A stretch of 64,000 nucleotides of DNA from assembly GCA_033220425.1 (NCBI GenBank), contig CM065650.1:186001-250000 (forward strand). Reading direction: 5' to 3'. A model generated the notes under the pieces. It saw nothing but the letters and a program-made list of their open reading frames with translations. It did no database searches and was not told the origin of the DNA. Each line of letters opens with the position of its first letter. Positions within the stretch are counted from its first letter, which is position 1. The position numbers and the translations under genes were made by a program. The DNA comes from Lepraria neglecta. Lineage: Eukaryota; Ascomycota; Lecanoromycetes; Lecanorales; Stereocaulaceae. Positions 35,196-46,830 of this stretch are shown here, one piece after another.

Positions 35196-35873
35196 CTATA
35201 ACAATGACCGTGCGTGTTTCTTGATCTCTTCAGAGTTTTTCATAAGCTGTTCTATATAATATTCTTGGGTGCGATGCTGGACTTGAAGATGCGCTAAGCT
35301 CTTTAGCATGGCCGCCAACGACTTGATACCCTTAATGAACTTTGAGATGAATCTTGACGATAGACGGTTTGCTACTTCCTCATCTTCTATTCCAGCATCT
35401 GGGACCGGTACTAGCTCTGGGACCGGGGCTGGCTCTAGGACCGGTACTGGCTCTATAACTGACTGTGCAGACGGGTCTTCTTCTAATCTACCTACTGCCG
35501 CACGAGGTATACCTGGGATGTCGACATTCGTATTACAACTAGCCAAGGATGCGGATTCTTGATAGATCTTTTGGCGCTTCTGCCTCTGGCCTGCTGCATA
35601 GGGTTCCACCGTTTCAGGATTGTCATGATTACTAATCTCTACTCTTCGAGAACGTGACGCCTTTCGGTTTCGCCTGCTCGGTGTAGAGGTGCAGGGGTCC
35701 TTAGGTCCTGCCAGTATTTTCTCTCCCTCTAACGAGACGAACGAGTCTTCTCGGTTAAGACTCCTATTGTTCCCTGAGTCTCTAATTGTGGAAAGAACGT
35801 ATTGGTAAAGTGATAATTTGGCACTGGATGGGCATATTACTTTAACAGCGCGCAGTGAAGGTTGGAAGTCCCT
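35196..35873 (-). CDS. Hypothetical protein, Pro/Val repeat and helical C-terminus
   Basis: A minus-strand frame is open without a break from about 35885 to the TAA at 35196, about 225 codons. It reads ICPSSAKLSLYQYVL, a basic stretch (STPSRRNRKASRSRRVE), a Pro/Val/Glu repeat (EPVPVLEPAPVPELVPVP), then an amphipathic helical C-terminus (KFIKGIKSLAAMLKSLAHLQ, YYIEQLMKNSEEIKKHA). Its left end may be a splice acceptor near 35873. It looks like the last exon of a longer gene whose upstream part is not found. Many Gln codons are intact. The basic patch and coiled coil suggest a nuclear or scaffold protein; no known domain. Confidence 0.5.
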   Translation of the reverse strand, partial: RDFQPSLRAVKVICPSSAKLSLYQYVLSTIRDSGNNRSLNREDSFVSLEGEKILAGPKDPCTSTPSRRNRKASRSRRVEISNHDNPETVEPYAAGQRQKRQKIYQESASLASCNTNVDIPGIPRAAVGRLEEDPSAQSVIEPVPVLEPAPVPELVPVPDAGIEDEEVANRLSSRFISKFIKGIKSLAAMLKSLAHLQVQHRTQEYYIEQLMKNSEEIKKHARSLL

Positions 35874-35952
35874 AGTACAGCTTTAATTCAAGTATTAGTA
35901 AAGTTTGATAAAGTGCGAGGCTTAAAACCTACTATTCTTTGTTTGACAAATC

Positions 35953-36375
35953 CTATCTACTAATCTGGTAGAACGCATCAATAGTGTATCGAATAGCTTT
36001 TTCAATCCTGTATTGGGTATCCTCTAATGAAATATCCCGGCAGCAAGTTATATAACGATAATGAGGATAGAAAAGTGTTTGCTTTTGGAATTGAGGGAGG
36101 CTGAACGGCGTTATAGTAATTTGAACAGCGGCATAATACTGATTCAAGTTAGATATAAAGTGAACGTAGGTTGGATTCCTCTCAGACAGCGGATGCCGGG
36201 TTTGATTGGCGTAAAGCTGGGCTGCAACATTCTGCTCAGCTATAGAGCAAGAATGTAAAGTGTATTGAAAAGCGTCTATTGTAACGTAGTAAGATGGATT
36301 ATACGATAAGAGAAGAAGTAGAGGAAGGAAGCTAGTTATACGAAGGTGAGAGAGATTAGAGTACCTGGATTTCAT
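35953..36375 (-). CDS. Small predicted secreted protein, intact
   Basis: The ATG at 36375 opens an uninterrupted 140-residue frame ending at TAG 35953. Residues 1-37 form a plausible signal peptide: basic start MKSRYSNLSHLR, then hydrophobic SFLPLLLLLSY. The mature part is Gln/Tyr/Thr-rich, has one NQT glycosylation sequon and three Cys, two of them adjacent (ITCCRD). CAA/CAG codons are numerous and intact. No domain is recognised; small secreted proteins of this kind include effector candidates, but nothing here shows that role. A dubious frame also runs on the opposite strand. Confidence 0.5.
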   Translation of the reverse strand: MKSRYSNLSHLRITSFLPLLLLLSYNPSYYVTIDAFQYTLHSCSIAEQNVAAQLYANQTRHPLSERNPTYVHFISNLNQYYAAVQITITPFSLPQFQKQTLFYPHYRYITCCRDISLEDTQYRIEKAIRYTIDAFYQISR

Positions 36376-36471
36376 GTAAGCCAATCAGTGTTGTAAGCCC
36401 CGAGGACAGAATATCGTTGGATCGATCATCCTTTTAGGCCCTAACCTCGAAAAGGGTAGATCAGGTTGACT

Positions 36472-36756
36472 ATGCAGGAAACTGTGCCAAAGTCACCGAC
36501 TTTGGCACAAAAGTGGGCCCGCCTTAGATGCCGTATCCGTATACTTAAGGTTATTGGTAGGGCGGTGTATCTATCCCACTTGCTTCCCTTGTCGGCCTAT
36601 GTATCGCCGATCTGCAATTGTTGTGTTGAATCAGACCTGAAAGCGGATAGAAGGATTCACCCCTTAACCGGCTGCCGCCTTTTTCGTGCTGAAGCCCGGA
36701 CTTTCCGATCTTTTTATAGCTCTAGAGGCCTAGAGGCGCAGAAAGCGAAAATCTGA
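36472..36756 (+). repeat. Hairpin with an open frame of doubtful meaning
   Basis: At 36484-36508 the arms GTGCCAAAGTC and GACTTTGGCAC are perfect 11-bp inverted repeats around a three-base loop. An ATG-started frame of 94 codons (36472-36756) runs through it but has a composition unlike a real protein. The downstream ATAGAAGGATTCACCCC shares about 17 bases with 28414-28430. I read the region as dispersed small-repeat debris rather than a gene. Confidence 0.5.
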
Positions 36757-37664
36757 TCATGAAATAATTGGGGGCGCGCTGATTTCAGAAGCACTAATGA
36801 ACAGTATTAAAAGACCTCCGTGAGGCTGTCTTAGGTACTGATGTCGCAGGATTCCGCTTCGCTATGAATAGGAATGGACACTCGTTTGTACGAGAACTCA
36901 TGTGGTAGTTGATCCGACCAGACTGCTGACGTATGCGGCGCCCTCGATCACATATAACTCTGACTTTTGTCTTTGTCCCCAGCCTATTCGTCTTGCTTCG
37001 GTGGATAGTGACCGCTTAACCGTGTGCACCTGCATGTTGCTTGATTAAGCGATAGAGGGAGTCCCAATTATCTGCTCGTAGACCGTCTGGCGGCGGCTGT
37101 AGCTGCATTAGGGGGCGCGGTGAAAGTTGATGTTGTTGAAAGATTTTGATCGAGAATTGCCTATGAAGGTAGGGCGATTACCGGGAGCTTGCCCGGGAGT
37201 AATCCCCGGGTGCGGCATGGCTTTAGGGCTAAGGCTGCCAATAGAACTTAGGGTAAGCGAGGGGGTTAATGTATTGACGAGAGGAATCAACGTGTTGAAG
37301 AGTCGGGTATCAGGACCTACTCAAATTTATCCTGCTGAATACATATATTTGACTAATATACGCACACCTTTTGCCATCTTTGCGGTTGATTATCTAGTAC
37401 GAGCCTCGAATTGCAAAATGCACTCGTTATATGCCGGTGGAAAAATCGCACTTGGTGGAACCTGGATTAAGAGGAACGTTCACGTATCCAACGATATTAT
37501 ATCCTACGCCCCTCTTACCTATAGATTATGAATCGGTGGCTGACTTTTCAGAACGGAAGAGTATAGGCTGTGGCATAATTGCGATGAGCTGTCTGTATAC
37601 CTGGACATTGGGTTAACGAGATACTCGAATATTCTAGTCATGGATCATTACCTCGATTCCTTTT
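36757..37664. other. Intergenic, open frames without support
   Basis: CA/TG content is normal. A plus-strand frame starting with ATG at 37130 (134 codons, to 37531) is open, and a short Ala-rich reading (RLAAAVAALGGAVKVDVVE, about 37083-37146) overlaps it in another frame. Neither shows a domain or splice signals. A remnant gene here is possible. Confidence 0.3.
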
Positions 37665-39502
37665 TTAGTCGCCAGTCAGCGGCCCAATACTTGTTACCGT
37701 GGCCGCTACTGGACAAGGGCCCGAACTATTAATATCGGGTCCATAGATGGTTATCTTGTCCTGAGCCTTAGGCACTTTTGGATTCAAAGTTATGCTCCCG
37801 ATCGAGCCTTCGATAAGAGAAGTATCGTATCGGATCACTGCGAAACCTAAAGCGTGGTCGTATACTTTGGTTGTAGGAACCTCGATCGAGTCCGTAAAAA
37901 CGATATAAAAGATATATATGGTCGAAGGTATGAAGCTTCGGGCAGTGATCACAAAACCGTCATTGGCGTTGATCACGAAGCCTGTATAACTCATCTCCTC
38001 GTTGTATGCGCTATTGGTCTTATAGGGCGTCCGGGCGTACATCTATACCATATTCGACACGATCTTTTGCACGACAGGATAGCACTCAGCAATCGGCTTG
38101 GTAGGTAAAGCCTGACTAGGCAGGGGGGCGGTAGTCGGCGCAGGTCCAAGGTCCCTGAGATGCCAAGAGGCGATGTTATCATCTTTGCGACTTCGAAGAA
38201 CCATCTTTTGGCGTAACCAGCGATATAAGCGCGGCAGTTTTTCTAAGGATTAGAACGGTACTCACCAGGGAACCCGCGAGTAACTTCAATGAAAGCATCA
38301 AGATTAGGTGTCGATTGATAGAGAACGAATGAGTTTTGCTCCATCACCCTCTAGTACAAAGGGACCTTCGGCGTTCGAGAGAGTGACGCCTCTAATAGGA
38401 ACGTTGTGATCAATAGCTGTCTGATAGCGGAGGTCCTGAAAAACGGAGCTAGCGTACTCGAGCAGCCGAAATGGCGGGAGTGTCCAAAGATCCTGGACCT
38501 GGAGCTCGTGTTCGAGCGTATGTCCACGACGCTGAACTTGAACTTTGAGTGTATTTCCGACTGCACCGTCCATCAATCGCTCGAGGTAAGGGAGCGATGT
38601 AACAATTTGATCATTGACGGTACGAAGTATGTTACCCTCTTCTACGCGAGTATCAGACGGACTGTTAGGGAGGATCGCCTGGGCTACTAGTAAGCCGGAG
38701 CCATCGGGACTATATTGGTGGATCTCTTTATAGCTCAAACCTCGTGCGTGGCAGTCCGCAGGTTTTTCCAATCTCCAAATGCTTTGAATCGTGCCCCTCG
38801 GTGTGATTTGTCCCGATCGAAGAGCTTGCAAAGTACGTAAGGGTAAGTCAAGGGGCAAGTATAGGTCGGTTGACGTATGCTGTTGACTGCCCGATGCCAG
38901 TGCCACGGCAGATCCGTCCTGTATGATCACCGGACTTCCCGAACTCCCTCCCGCTGTATCCGCCGATGCTTGTATATAGTTGATCCCTAGAGCGGTGTTA
39001 ACTGTGAGGTGAGTATCTCTGAGCGTGGATACCTACCAGAGTCCTAGTATGGCGGATTGTAATCCACCCTGCTAATAACACTTTGGAGGATGCTCATAAC
39101 CCGCCCCATATGGTTACCGAGGACGCGAATCTCCCGGCCCACCTTAGTAAGCTCAGGCTTGAGCCGGATCGGTTTAAGAGATAGGCCTCGCAGATGTTCG
39201 ACGTTGAACTTGCAGAGGGTAAAGTTGTGGAGTGGATCGATGTATAAGGGTATGATGGGGTATTGACGAGCACCCGACTGAAATATGGCTCGAGTATACA
39301 TGGGCGCCTCGCTTACCATATGACGATTCGTTAAAATGATACCGATTTTTATGTCCACCACGAAACCTGTGCCTTGACTGCACCATTTTGAATCATTGCT
39401 GAAAGGGAAGGGGGCGGCTGTGTAGATCGTAACGATTGCTTGCATTGCATGGTCCATTGAAGCCTTCCAGGTATCATCTTGAGTTTGAGAGGTGCTGGCC
39501 AT
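37665..39502 (-). pseudogene. nma111: Nma111-like serine protease, truncated and broken
   Basis: Nma111 is a conserved HtrA-type nuclear serine protease linked to cell death. From the ATG at 39502 the N-terminal protease domain has its triad: His in TNRHMV, Asp in YIDPLHNF, Ser in GGSSGSPV. The typical STDLYLPLDLPLRTLQAL and RGTIQ follow, then a PDZ-like domain (EEGNILRTVNDQ) and the start of the second protease-like half (GFVINANDGFVITAR). It stops at 37665, roughly half the usual 1000 residues. A 35-nt intron may lie at 39010-39045. Damage: a TAG just before that intron, a one-base frame slip near 38308 at TPNLDAF, loss of about 30 residues near 38240, and a TAG before MYARTP at about 38042. 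It is a decayed second copy of what is normally a single-copy gene. Confidence 0.8.
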
Positions 39503-39529
39503 GCTGATGCTTGACTTTGTTAATTTATC

Positions 39530-40048
39530 TGGGATGACAGGTTAAATATTATTTAGTCCTGGAATGAGAATTACAGTAACGAAACGGGGCTTTTTGAATC
39601 GAGAGGTCGATCTTACTGCTGGCTGTTCCACAGCTCCTTAGCGCGAAAAAAGGACCAATCTCTAGACGAGGTTTCCAGAAAATCGGGCGTTCGGGCTTTA
39701 GGCCCTTCGCCAGCCGCTAATCGTTATCGTTGCGACGCAATGAGATAAGCCAACATGGGCGTTGCAGCTTCGCTAAATCTGTGCAGCCACTCTGCTTCGT
39801 GGCCTACGTTAGTCCTGGAATCTGCGGAAGCGATTTGATAGGTATATATATCAGCAGTCTCGACGTCTACTGATTGAATAGGTGGGTCTTTGTTTCTACG
39901 CTAAGACGCCATGTTCAAGTAAGGCGGAAGCATTACTGTGGAAAACATGAGCTTTGAGACTTTTATCGGTCAACGGTAGTCACCGGCTTCTACGCCACAT
40001 AGAGGTGCATTATGGAGTAGGTGGGGGGCCAAAGTTGTACTGTTGTTG
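39530..40048. repeat. Duplicated block (matches 5.89-6.33 kb)
   Basis: 39620-40030 aligns with 5890-6330 and is the less mutated member. It spans the gap between the nma111 start and the end of the SANT/Myb gene. No coding sequence is seen. Confidence 0.7.
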
Positions 40049-41700
40049 CTAGCGCCTTTGTCTATTACCTATCTGTCTCGACGCTGGAGCTCTCTGTATA
40101 TACACTGTCTGTCTTATTCTCTTTCCTCCTCCCTCCCTGCGAGAGCCGTAGCCGCTCGCTATAAACTCCCTGATTCTAGACAACCTTAATACGACCTTCG
40201 GCCCTCTTTCCTCATCCTCTTCCTCCTCCCCTTCTTCCTCCCCTTTACTATCCTCTTCCTCCTCCCCTTTATTATCCTCTTCCTCCTCCCCTTTACCCTC
40301 CCCTTCCCCCTCCCCTTTATTATCCTCTTCCTCCTCCTATTTCTCCTCCCCTTTATTATTATCTTCCTTCTCCCTAGCCTCCTCCGGTTTACTATCCTCT
40401 TCCTCCTCCTATTCCTCCTCCCCTTCCTCCTCCCCTTTATTATCCTCTTCCTCCTCCCATTTCTTATCCCCTTTATTATCCTCTTCCTCCTCCCTATCCT
40501 CCTCCGGTTTACTATCCTCTTCCTCCTCCCCGGGTCTGTGACCGTAAGAATACCGATCGACGCTAGGGGAGCGAATAGGGGTGAGATCGGGGCCGTCGAA
40601 TACCTGAGGGGATTCGGGTATTCTGTCTCTTTGGGCTATCTGCCTTAGCTTACGAGGCTCAGCGGCAGCTGCGATGGCAAAGGGGATAGCGTTAGCTTTA
40701 CGACCCATTTCCTTTCGGCCTATAGCCCAGTGTAAAGCCTCGCATTCACGCCAGGAAATACTGAGCTTATTTGCGATAGGAGTCTATACGTCGGGTTTAA
40801 GCCTAAGAATATCAGTACTAGATCGTCTCAAAGAGATTTCGATTGAAGCTAGGTCAACGGGTCACCATTGTCGAAAGTGACTTGAATCCATACCTTTTAT
40901 ACACGCTTGGCAGTCTGGCTCGCTTCTCCTCGGTCTTGTTTACGAGGCGTCTCGTATAGTACCTACTGTAAGTAAGGGCAGTGCGACCGGGCAATCGATC
41001 AGTAATCTCTTTCTATGTTTTGCCGGATTCACGTAGTTTAATAACCTCGAGTCTCTCAGCTCGAGACCAATTTAAGTGTTTTGCTAGCCGGCCGATAGGA
41101 CGTTCGTCAGATCCAGGCCGCTTCTCCTTATCGGTCTTGTCTTTAAGGTAGTTTAAATAATGGAACTTGCAAGCAGAGGCAGTGCGACCGGGTAATTTCT
41201 CAGTAATAGATTTCTATCCCTTGCCAGATTCATATAGTCTAATAAGCTTAGCATCCTCAGCTGTAGACCATTTTGGTTGTTTTGCTGGCCGGCCGATAGG
41301 ACGTTCTTCTTTATATCGGCGCCGTTTCCTTGAAGCTCGATAAGGGTTGGGGTTCTGCTTGAAGGGTGCCTGTGACGGTTTCGGAAGACTGTTTGGCCGT
41401 GTAACGAGCAGTCGCTGTTCTCTAACAGGTAGACTCGCAGGGGCCGTAGAGGTAGTGAGTTGGGATGTTGTGTCGCCTATAACGGTGGCGGAAGGTTGGG
41501 ATGGCTGGACAGGTACGAGACTGATCTAGAGATTGGAGGAGGTGCTGTCGTCCTCAAAGGTACAGGGGACGGACCAGCCTCGAGAAAATTCCTGATGTCC
41601 AGCTTGGCGACGGGATTGACAGAAGATGCTTGGAGCTCAAGAATATCACAGTGGCTGTATCTCTTCTAGTTCGTGATCGTTTTATAAAAGAAAGAGGAGG
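40049..41700 (-). pseudogene. SANT/Myb-domain DNA-binding protein
   Basis: This is the best preserved copy. The minus strand reads a Ser/Thr/Pro-rich N-terminus and a basic segment (RKRRRYKEERPIGRPAK). Two SANT/Myb modules follow (KWSTAEDAKLIRLYESGKG...ITEKLPGRTASACKFHY and WSRAERLEVIKLRESGKT...EITDRLPGRTA). A third module has PIANKLSISWRECEALHWAI, and the tail is acidic. Stops sit where the modules need Trp (SGKGW, SGKTW, KPDVW), i.e. TGG to TAG. One frame change near 40875 could be a lost intron boundary. The likely role was nuclear DNA binding. It is repeated, more damaged, at 2.3-3.45, 6.6 and 7.5-8.4 kb. Confidence 0.75.
40200..40535. repeat. CCTCCTCTT/CCCCTTTATT low-complexity array
   Basis: A pyrimidine-rich imperfect repeat (CCTCTTCCTCCTCCCCTTTA) encodes, on the minus strand, the acidic EEEEDNKGEE-type tail of the SANT/Myb protein. 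The copy at 2.3 kb lacks most of it, so the array expanded or was lost after duplication. Confidence 0.85.
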
Positions 41701-42640
41701 GCAGCCGAGAGACTTGCTTCGTGTTATCGCGAGTAGGACGAAGGTATAAAGATAATCAGGAAGATATATATACTGCAGATGACGTTGATAGATTTCCTAA
41801 TAATTTCGCGAGAAAGGAAAGAAAATCATGGTGACGGGAAGAATTGTACTTTAAGGAATTTTGTCTAATCAGAAAGGGGGTTCTAACATCCGAACGCTAA
41901 TCGCGAATTGGAATCTACTTAAGTTTTCGAGTCTATGAATAGAAAGTACGCTTTACTAATGGCTATGGTTAGAGTTCCGGCTCATTCTTGCTCAAGGATA
42001 CGCGGGTCTACTACTAGAGTGTATAATTCTTGTTGGCGCTACTTCTAGACTGCTATTCTGATTCCTGAATACAAGCGTATTGCTCGGCCGCAGCTGATGA
42101 TTGCTGAATGTTGCTTGCCGCTTGTGTAATCTAAGCATTTAAATAGTAAAAGGGAACTATGGGCGAGAAAGGATGAAAATTATTATGATGGGAAGAATCG
42201 TACTTTAAGGAGTTTTGTCTAATCCAGAAAGGAACCTCTGCGTGAGGGTTCTAATATCCGAACCAATCCTATATCGGGACCTGCCTAAGTTTTCGAGCGC
42301 GTCCCTTATGGCTGACCAGTATGAGAGAGTTCGGCGTTCCGCAACTGTCTCGAACCAATCAAGCTAGGGGGTCAACGCTACGAACCCATCAGCGTAGTTA
42401 TGTACTGGAACACTTTAAATAGATATAGTTGCAGCGATCGTCGACGATTTAATTATTGCATTTTTTATTGTTACAAGTTAAAATGTAGATCTCCTAGCTC
42501 AATGCCGAGGTCTAGCTGTTCGAATAACACCGTTCTGGGGCTTGATAAGGCTTGAACATCTAACTACAGACCTGCTTACGGAGCGCGATGACCCGAAAAC
42601 CAGGCCCTATCAAGGCTGGGGAACGGAAATACAATATGGA
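41700..42640. other. Intergenic part of the duplicated segment
   Basis: Moderately RIPed. Two internal stretches resemble each other: about 41820-41900 and about 42170-42260 share GGGAAGAATCGTACTTTAAG and the following bases, so there is a local direct repeat about 350 bp apart. No gene is recognised. Confidence 0.45.
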
Positions 42641-43130
42641 TTCGATGTGCACTGGCGGGAGAAGTCTCCCTTGGATCACCCTACACTAGCCCGCCCTTGC
42701 TAAAACGTAATGGGAGAAAAGTTTTGCGATTAATGTTACAAAGATGCTAGAGAGTTTTGTAAGAATTTATTTTGGGGTAATTTAGCGGCTAAGACTTGCT
42801 AGATCGCAGAATTACAGTGTATCGATCATATCGTTGTTTGAAGGTACTAACTAGATGTCTCCCCTCATAGTTTCAAAGAAGCCTTGTCTAACGCGGTTTT
42901 TTATATGTGGGAACTGTTTCTCGAAGCGTACGACGAGGGATAAGAGAGTTTCAGAACCAGGACTTTCCGTGACGAAGCACGATATCTCTTGGGTCCAACC
43001 CTCTGGCTCTGTGTCGGAGAAGGGCCTTTTACCGAATAATCCGAAAGACTTCCGCACCTGCTCCGTCTTGTATTCTAGTACTCTTCCATTATTAACGCTT
43101 GTTGAGCCCTCTTGGGCCTTCTTCTAATTG
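42640..43130. repeat. Duplicated block (matches 4.1-4.29 and 0.7 kb)
   Basis: 42650-42980 aligns with 4100-4290, and 42750-42812 with 705-765. Both strands are open at 42851-43127. The minus reading (FSDTEPEGWTQEISCFVTES) looks more natural but has no known domain. Confidence 0.6.
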
Positions 43131-43249
43131 AGCTATTAGCTATAAAGGTAACGATCAATGTCAGATGCAGTCATCTCTTTCTTTTTCGTTCGAGATATCC
43201 CCTACAGCGTTCTGCTTTCTACGATATATGTCCCACCTCCTATTTCGGC

Positions 43250-46200
43250 AAAGATCCTAGATATTGCTGTCGCTTCCGGATGTGAAATCTGCTTGTCTAT
43301 TACTATTGCTGTCCGGAAATGTTATTACTTACTTACTGTCGTTCAGATCCGTTACTTAACTTGGGTCGACACGTCTGGATTCTTAAACTACCGTCTCCGG
43401 GTGAAATACACAATGAAAACGATTGTAGTGATCATCGGTAAACACCAATCCCGCAGTACTTTTGCGCTTTCGTTGGAGAGTACCGTACAAGAATTTCTTG
43501 TTCGGCCCCAACAGTATACAGTCAAAGTACTAGTGGTGGCGGTGGTGGATCCGCCGTCACAGGCGGCAGCGAGTAGAAATAGATTGATGACGGAGTGTAG
43601 CAGGTAATACATTTGTGTTTGTTGGATGAACTTTGTGGCGGATTTTGCTGAGTGATAGAGATAAAGAGACAAAATAGAAAGGCGATCAAAGAAGCATTTT
43701 AAAACTTACTGCAGAGCCGCCAGCTAAGGACATATCATTTAACAACGGCATAGTAACTTATAGGTGATCCGTGCGTTTTCACAGCCCGACTCTTTCCTAA
43801 TCCTTTATCCGTATACTAAGACATACTTCGCTACTCCTTCCCCGCTAGCTCTATATACTGTAGTATTAATATAGAGAATAAGGAGCTTTGACTCTCTCCC
43901 GGCTAGCGGTACTTACCGGCTTTTGGCCCATATATAGGTAGACTGCATTAGTGCAGAAGTATCTGTACGATTGCCGCGCCCCATTTCAGTCTGCATATAT
44001 ATAACTGTATACTGCTCCATGTTCTAAGAGATTATAATGACGGGAAACCGGTTCCAGTGGTATTTACAAAGATATACTCATATAGGATCCAACGCTCTAT
44101 AGCTTGATCTATACACAGAATTTCCAATGCGATATACTTCTAACACCGCCGTCCTAACATTTTACTCTCTTCTTTTGTACCTATGTTTCGGTATAGCTAT
44201 ATGTATTTGGACGTATCCATCGGAATTTGGCGGGTCGGGGTACGCAGTGCAAACGAAGTCGTGTATAACGGTCACATTCTCCATCCTTATTGCACTTTAA
44301 TTTTAGTTTTGAATATCTAATATACTATAATAGTCAGTATAGAGAGAAGTCTTCGAAACTGTTTGGGTACTTTTCTTACAGACTTTGTCTAATATGCTTT
44401 CCGCATGGCTGTCTACTAAGGCTAACCAGCCTCTATACAGCTTTGATATTGCCCTCTAACATCGGACCTCTTGCATTCTCGCCCTAGGGTATAATATGTA
44501 TTACACTATAATGGCATCAGTACGCAAGGGGGATAAGTCTTCTAGGGTATTTACCCGATCGCCTCTGGGACTCTAAGACGTAGTCAGCTTACGCCTCATT
44601 CAATGGTAGGAAAGGGTTTCATTTATAAAAGGAGAATTCAGATGATTTACTCCCTTCCGTATAAGACTATAAGTGTAGATATAAATGACAAAATCGCGGA
44701 AATTCAGAATTATAGTCTCGGCTGGTAGTGTATTGACGAAAGATTGAGTGTGAATTATAGATTACTGGAGGGAATAGCCAAAGGAGGCGAGATATGGCCG
44801 AATAACTTCGAGTGATCCGGGCTTGGTGAGTAATTATAAAGTATAACCTGTAAAAAGCGGAGAAAACGAGAGTATAACTTGTAGAAGGTATTAGTACGGA
44901 AAGCGGAATGATTCGTCGGTGTTTATGACAAATTTCTCTGTAGGAAAGTACATCCAACGGTACTGCGAGCAGGGTCGTTATAACTGGAATAACTTAGAGC
45001 GAGATTCGGCCAAACTATTAAGAGAGTTACCGCCTTCGTGAGCGTACGTCTTAGGACCCCCCAAATTGCTTCCTCTGCTGTATCTTCCTTATTTCCTCCT
45101 GTTAGTGATGGTTTGGGACTAATGCTAATACTATATTTTCTAATCATTGGAGAGCGACTCGGTCAGGTATTGGGGGCCACTCCGTCTCTAGTAGTATATA
45201 CATTTCCTCCGTACCGAAAAGGTCCCGTATGAATTCATTCCTCTTAGGGTGCCTATAGCGCGGAGGAGTGAGGACGTTAGAGGGAGGTAGAGGATCGAAA
45301 GAGGTCTCTTCCGCTATAGTGCGAACTGTAATCTTAAAGTTAGAACCGAGGCTGTAATAATAAAGGATTAACGAGAGTCGAGTTTTACCGAGATTACTAG
45401 AATAAACCCCCTAGCTAGTATTCCTTAATGGCTGCGTTAATATAGATGTAGGGGGTCTGCTACTGTATCGGCTATCTATCAAGGTTGCGTGAAGTATCCT
45501 CCGAAGCTTCTTACGAGCTTGAGTAGCGATAATAATACAAATACGTATCGAAAGCTGCGCGGAAGTGCAGAGCAATAAGATCTGTGTTACCTAGTTATTT
45601 CGGTGTACTGGCTGTGGGTTCTATCCTTACTAACCTCAGGAAGTAGATCTCGTGCCCTTAACACTTTCTAACCCACGAATAAAGATGTTAACGACGAAAG
45701 ACTAACGATCAGGCAAGCCAGATAGCCACCTGCGAGAGGGGACCATTTTTGAGGGACGAGTTGAAGACGTTTTGTGAGCCAGATATAAGTAAAGTAGAAG
45801 AGTGAAAAGTGTAGATAGCTGGCGCCGGAAATCGTCCAGAAATGATAAGAGTCGTTGCGCTATCTACAGTGTGTGTCAATATATGTATGTATGATAACAA
45901 GATCAACTTACTTGATTAAGGGTAGGAACAGCGAAAGATTGGTAACGATGGTGACAGTAATACCAGGGCGATGTATCACCTATCCAAGACCGGTGTTGGA
46001 GGTATATTTATATACGATCTATAAGAAGAAATGCTGTAATTGACTATGAGTATTATTTAATATCATTCACTGAGAGAAGACTTACCTCTAAGATTATTAT
46101 ATATATGTAGGAGTAGTAAAGCAGGATGGAATCGACTAGTTGAATGCTTCCTATCCATCAAAGCCGTCATTATTGGATATCCAGAACTCAAATAAGCCTC

Positions 46201-46680
46201 TGACTTACTGTCGTCTAGTGAAGTTCCCTTTGAAGAGTTCAAAGCTGTAAGAATGATTGGTACTAGGTTAAGGACTGACTTTAAAAGCAAGGCCAGCGTC
46301 TGAAAGAGTCTCCCGCGGATTGGAATGTTGTGGCGGATCGCCCCAAGTAGCGTGAGGAACGCGGTAAGAGTAGTACAAAAAATACAAGAATAATAAGGTG
46401 AATAGTCGGTGAGACCTTTTCTATAATGAGAAAGACAGGGGGATGAAAGCGTGCAGGTGAGATTGTAGGAGATAAAGCGGTGCCTAATAAACGGGGCGAA
46501 AAAGGCACTATTTCCAAGATAAGGCTGTAAGATCTATGGGTTCTATATAGGAGCTGCGGATTAAATATGGTGGTGGTCTCTTCCTCTCTCCTTATTCGTA
46601 AGCCTATATGAGAAAAGTTCGCGCTGATTATCTCGGTGGCGTATTTTCTTTATTTATCCCTTGACGCTATTGTGTCAACA
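43250..46680. repeat. Duplicated block (matches 8.39-9.68 and 11.57-13.73 kb)
   Basis: This is the less mutated member of the pair. 43250-44640 aligns with 8390-9680 and 44640-46680 with 11565-13730, with the intervening 1.9 kb absent. Minus-strand coding fragments: 43391-43672 (hydrophobic start MYYLLHSVINLFLLAAA, then a Thr-rich and a hydrophobic stretch, a possible small secreted or membrane protein) and, around 45200-45350, the PLPPSNVLTPPRYRHP segment of the unrecognised long gene. All are interrupted. Confidence 0.7.
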
Positions 46681-46790
46681 GAGTAACACTAACTAGCAAA
46701 GTGGAAAGATACGGCGTGCTAGATGATTCGATCGGGCCGGCAAGGGAAAGCATACGAACGCTAATCTTAAGAGCCTTGGCGCGGGCTGAT

Positions 46791-46830
46791 AAGGATCTAC
46801 CCCAAATCTTAAGTTTTGGGGTAGATCCTT
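46791..46830. repeat. Perfect 16-bp inverted repeat
   Basis: The arms AAGGATCTACCCCAAA (46791-46806) and TTTGGGGTAGATCCTT (46815-46830) are exact reverse complements around eight bases. They lie just outside the end of the duplicated block. They could be a minimal MITE or a bidirectional terminator-like hairpin. Confidence 0.85.

Noticed and set aside
37130-37531. 134-codon open frame
   Set aside because: Open on both strands, with no domain, splice signals or conserved motif; kept only as an unsupported frame in the intergenic entry.
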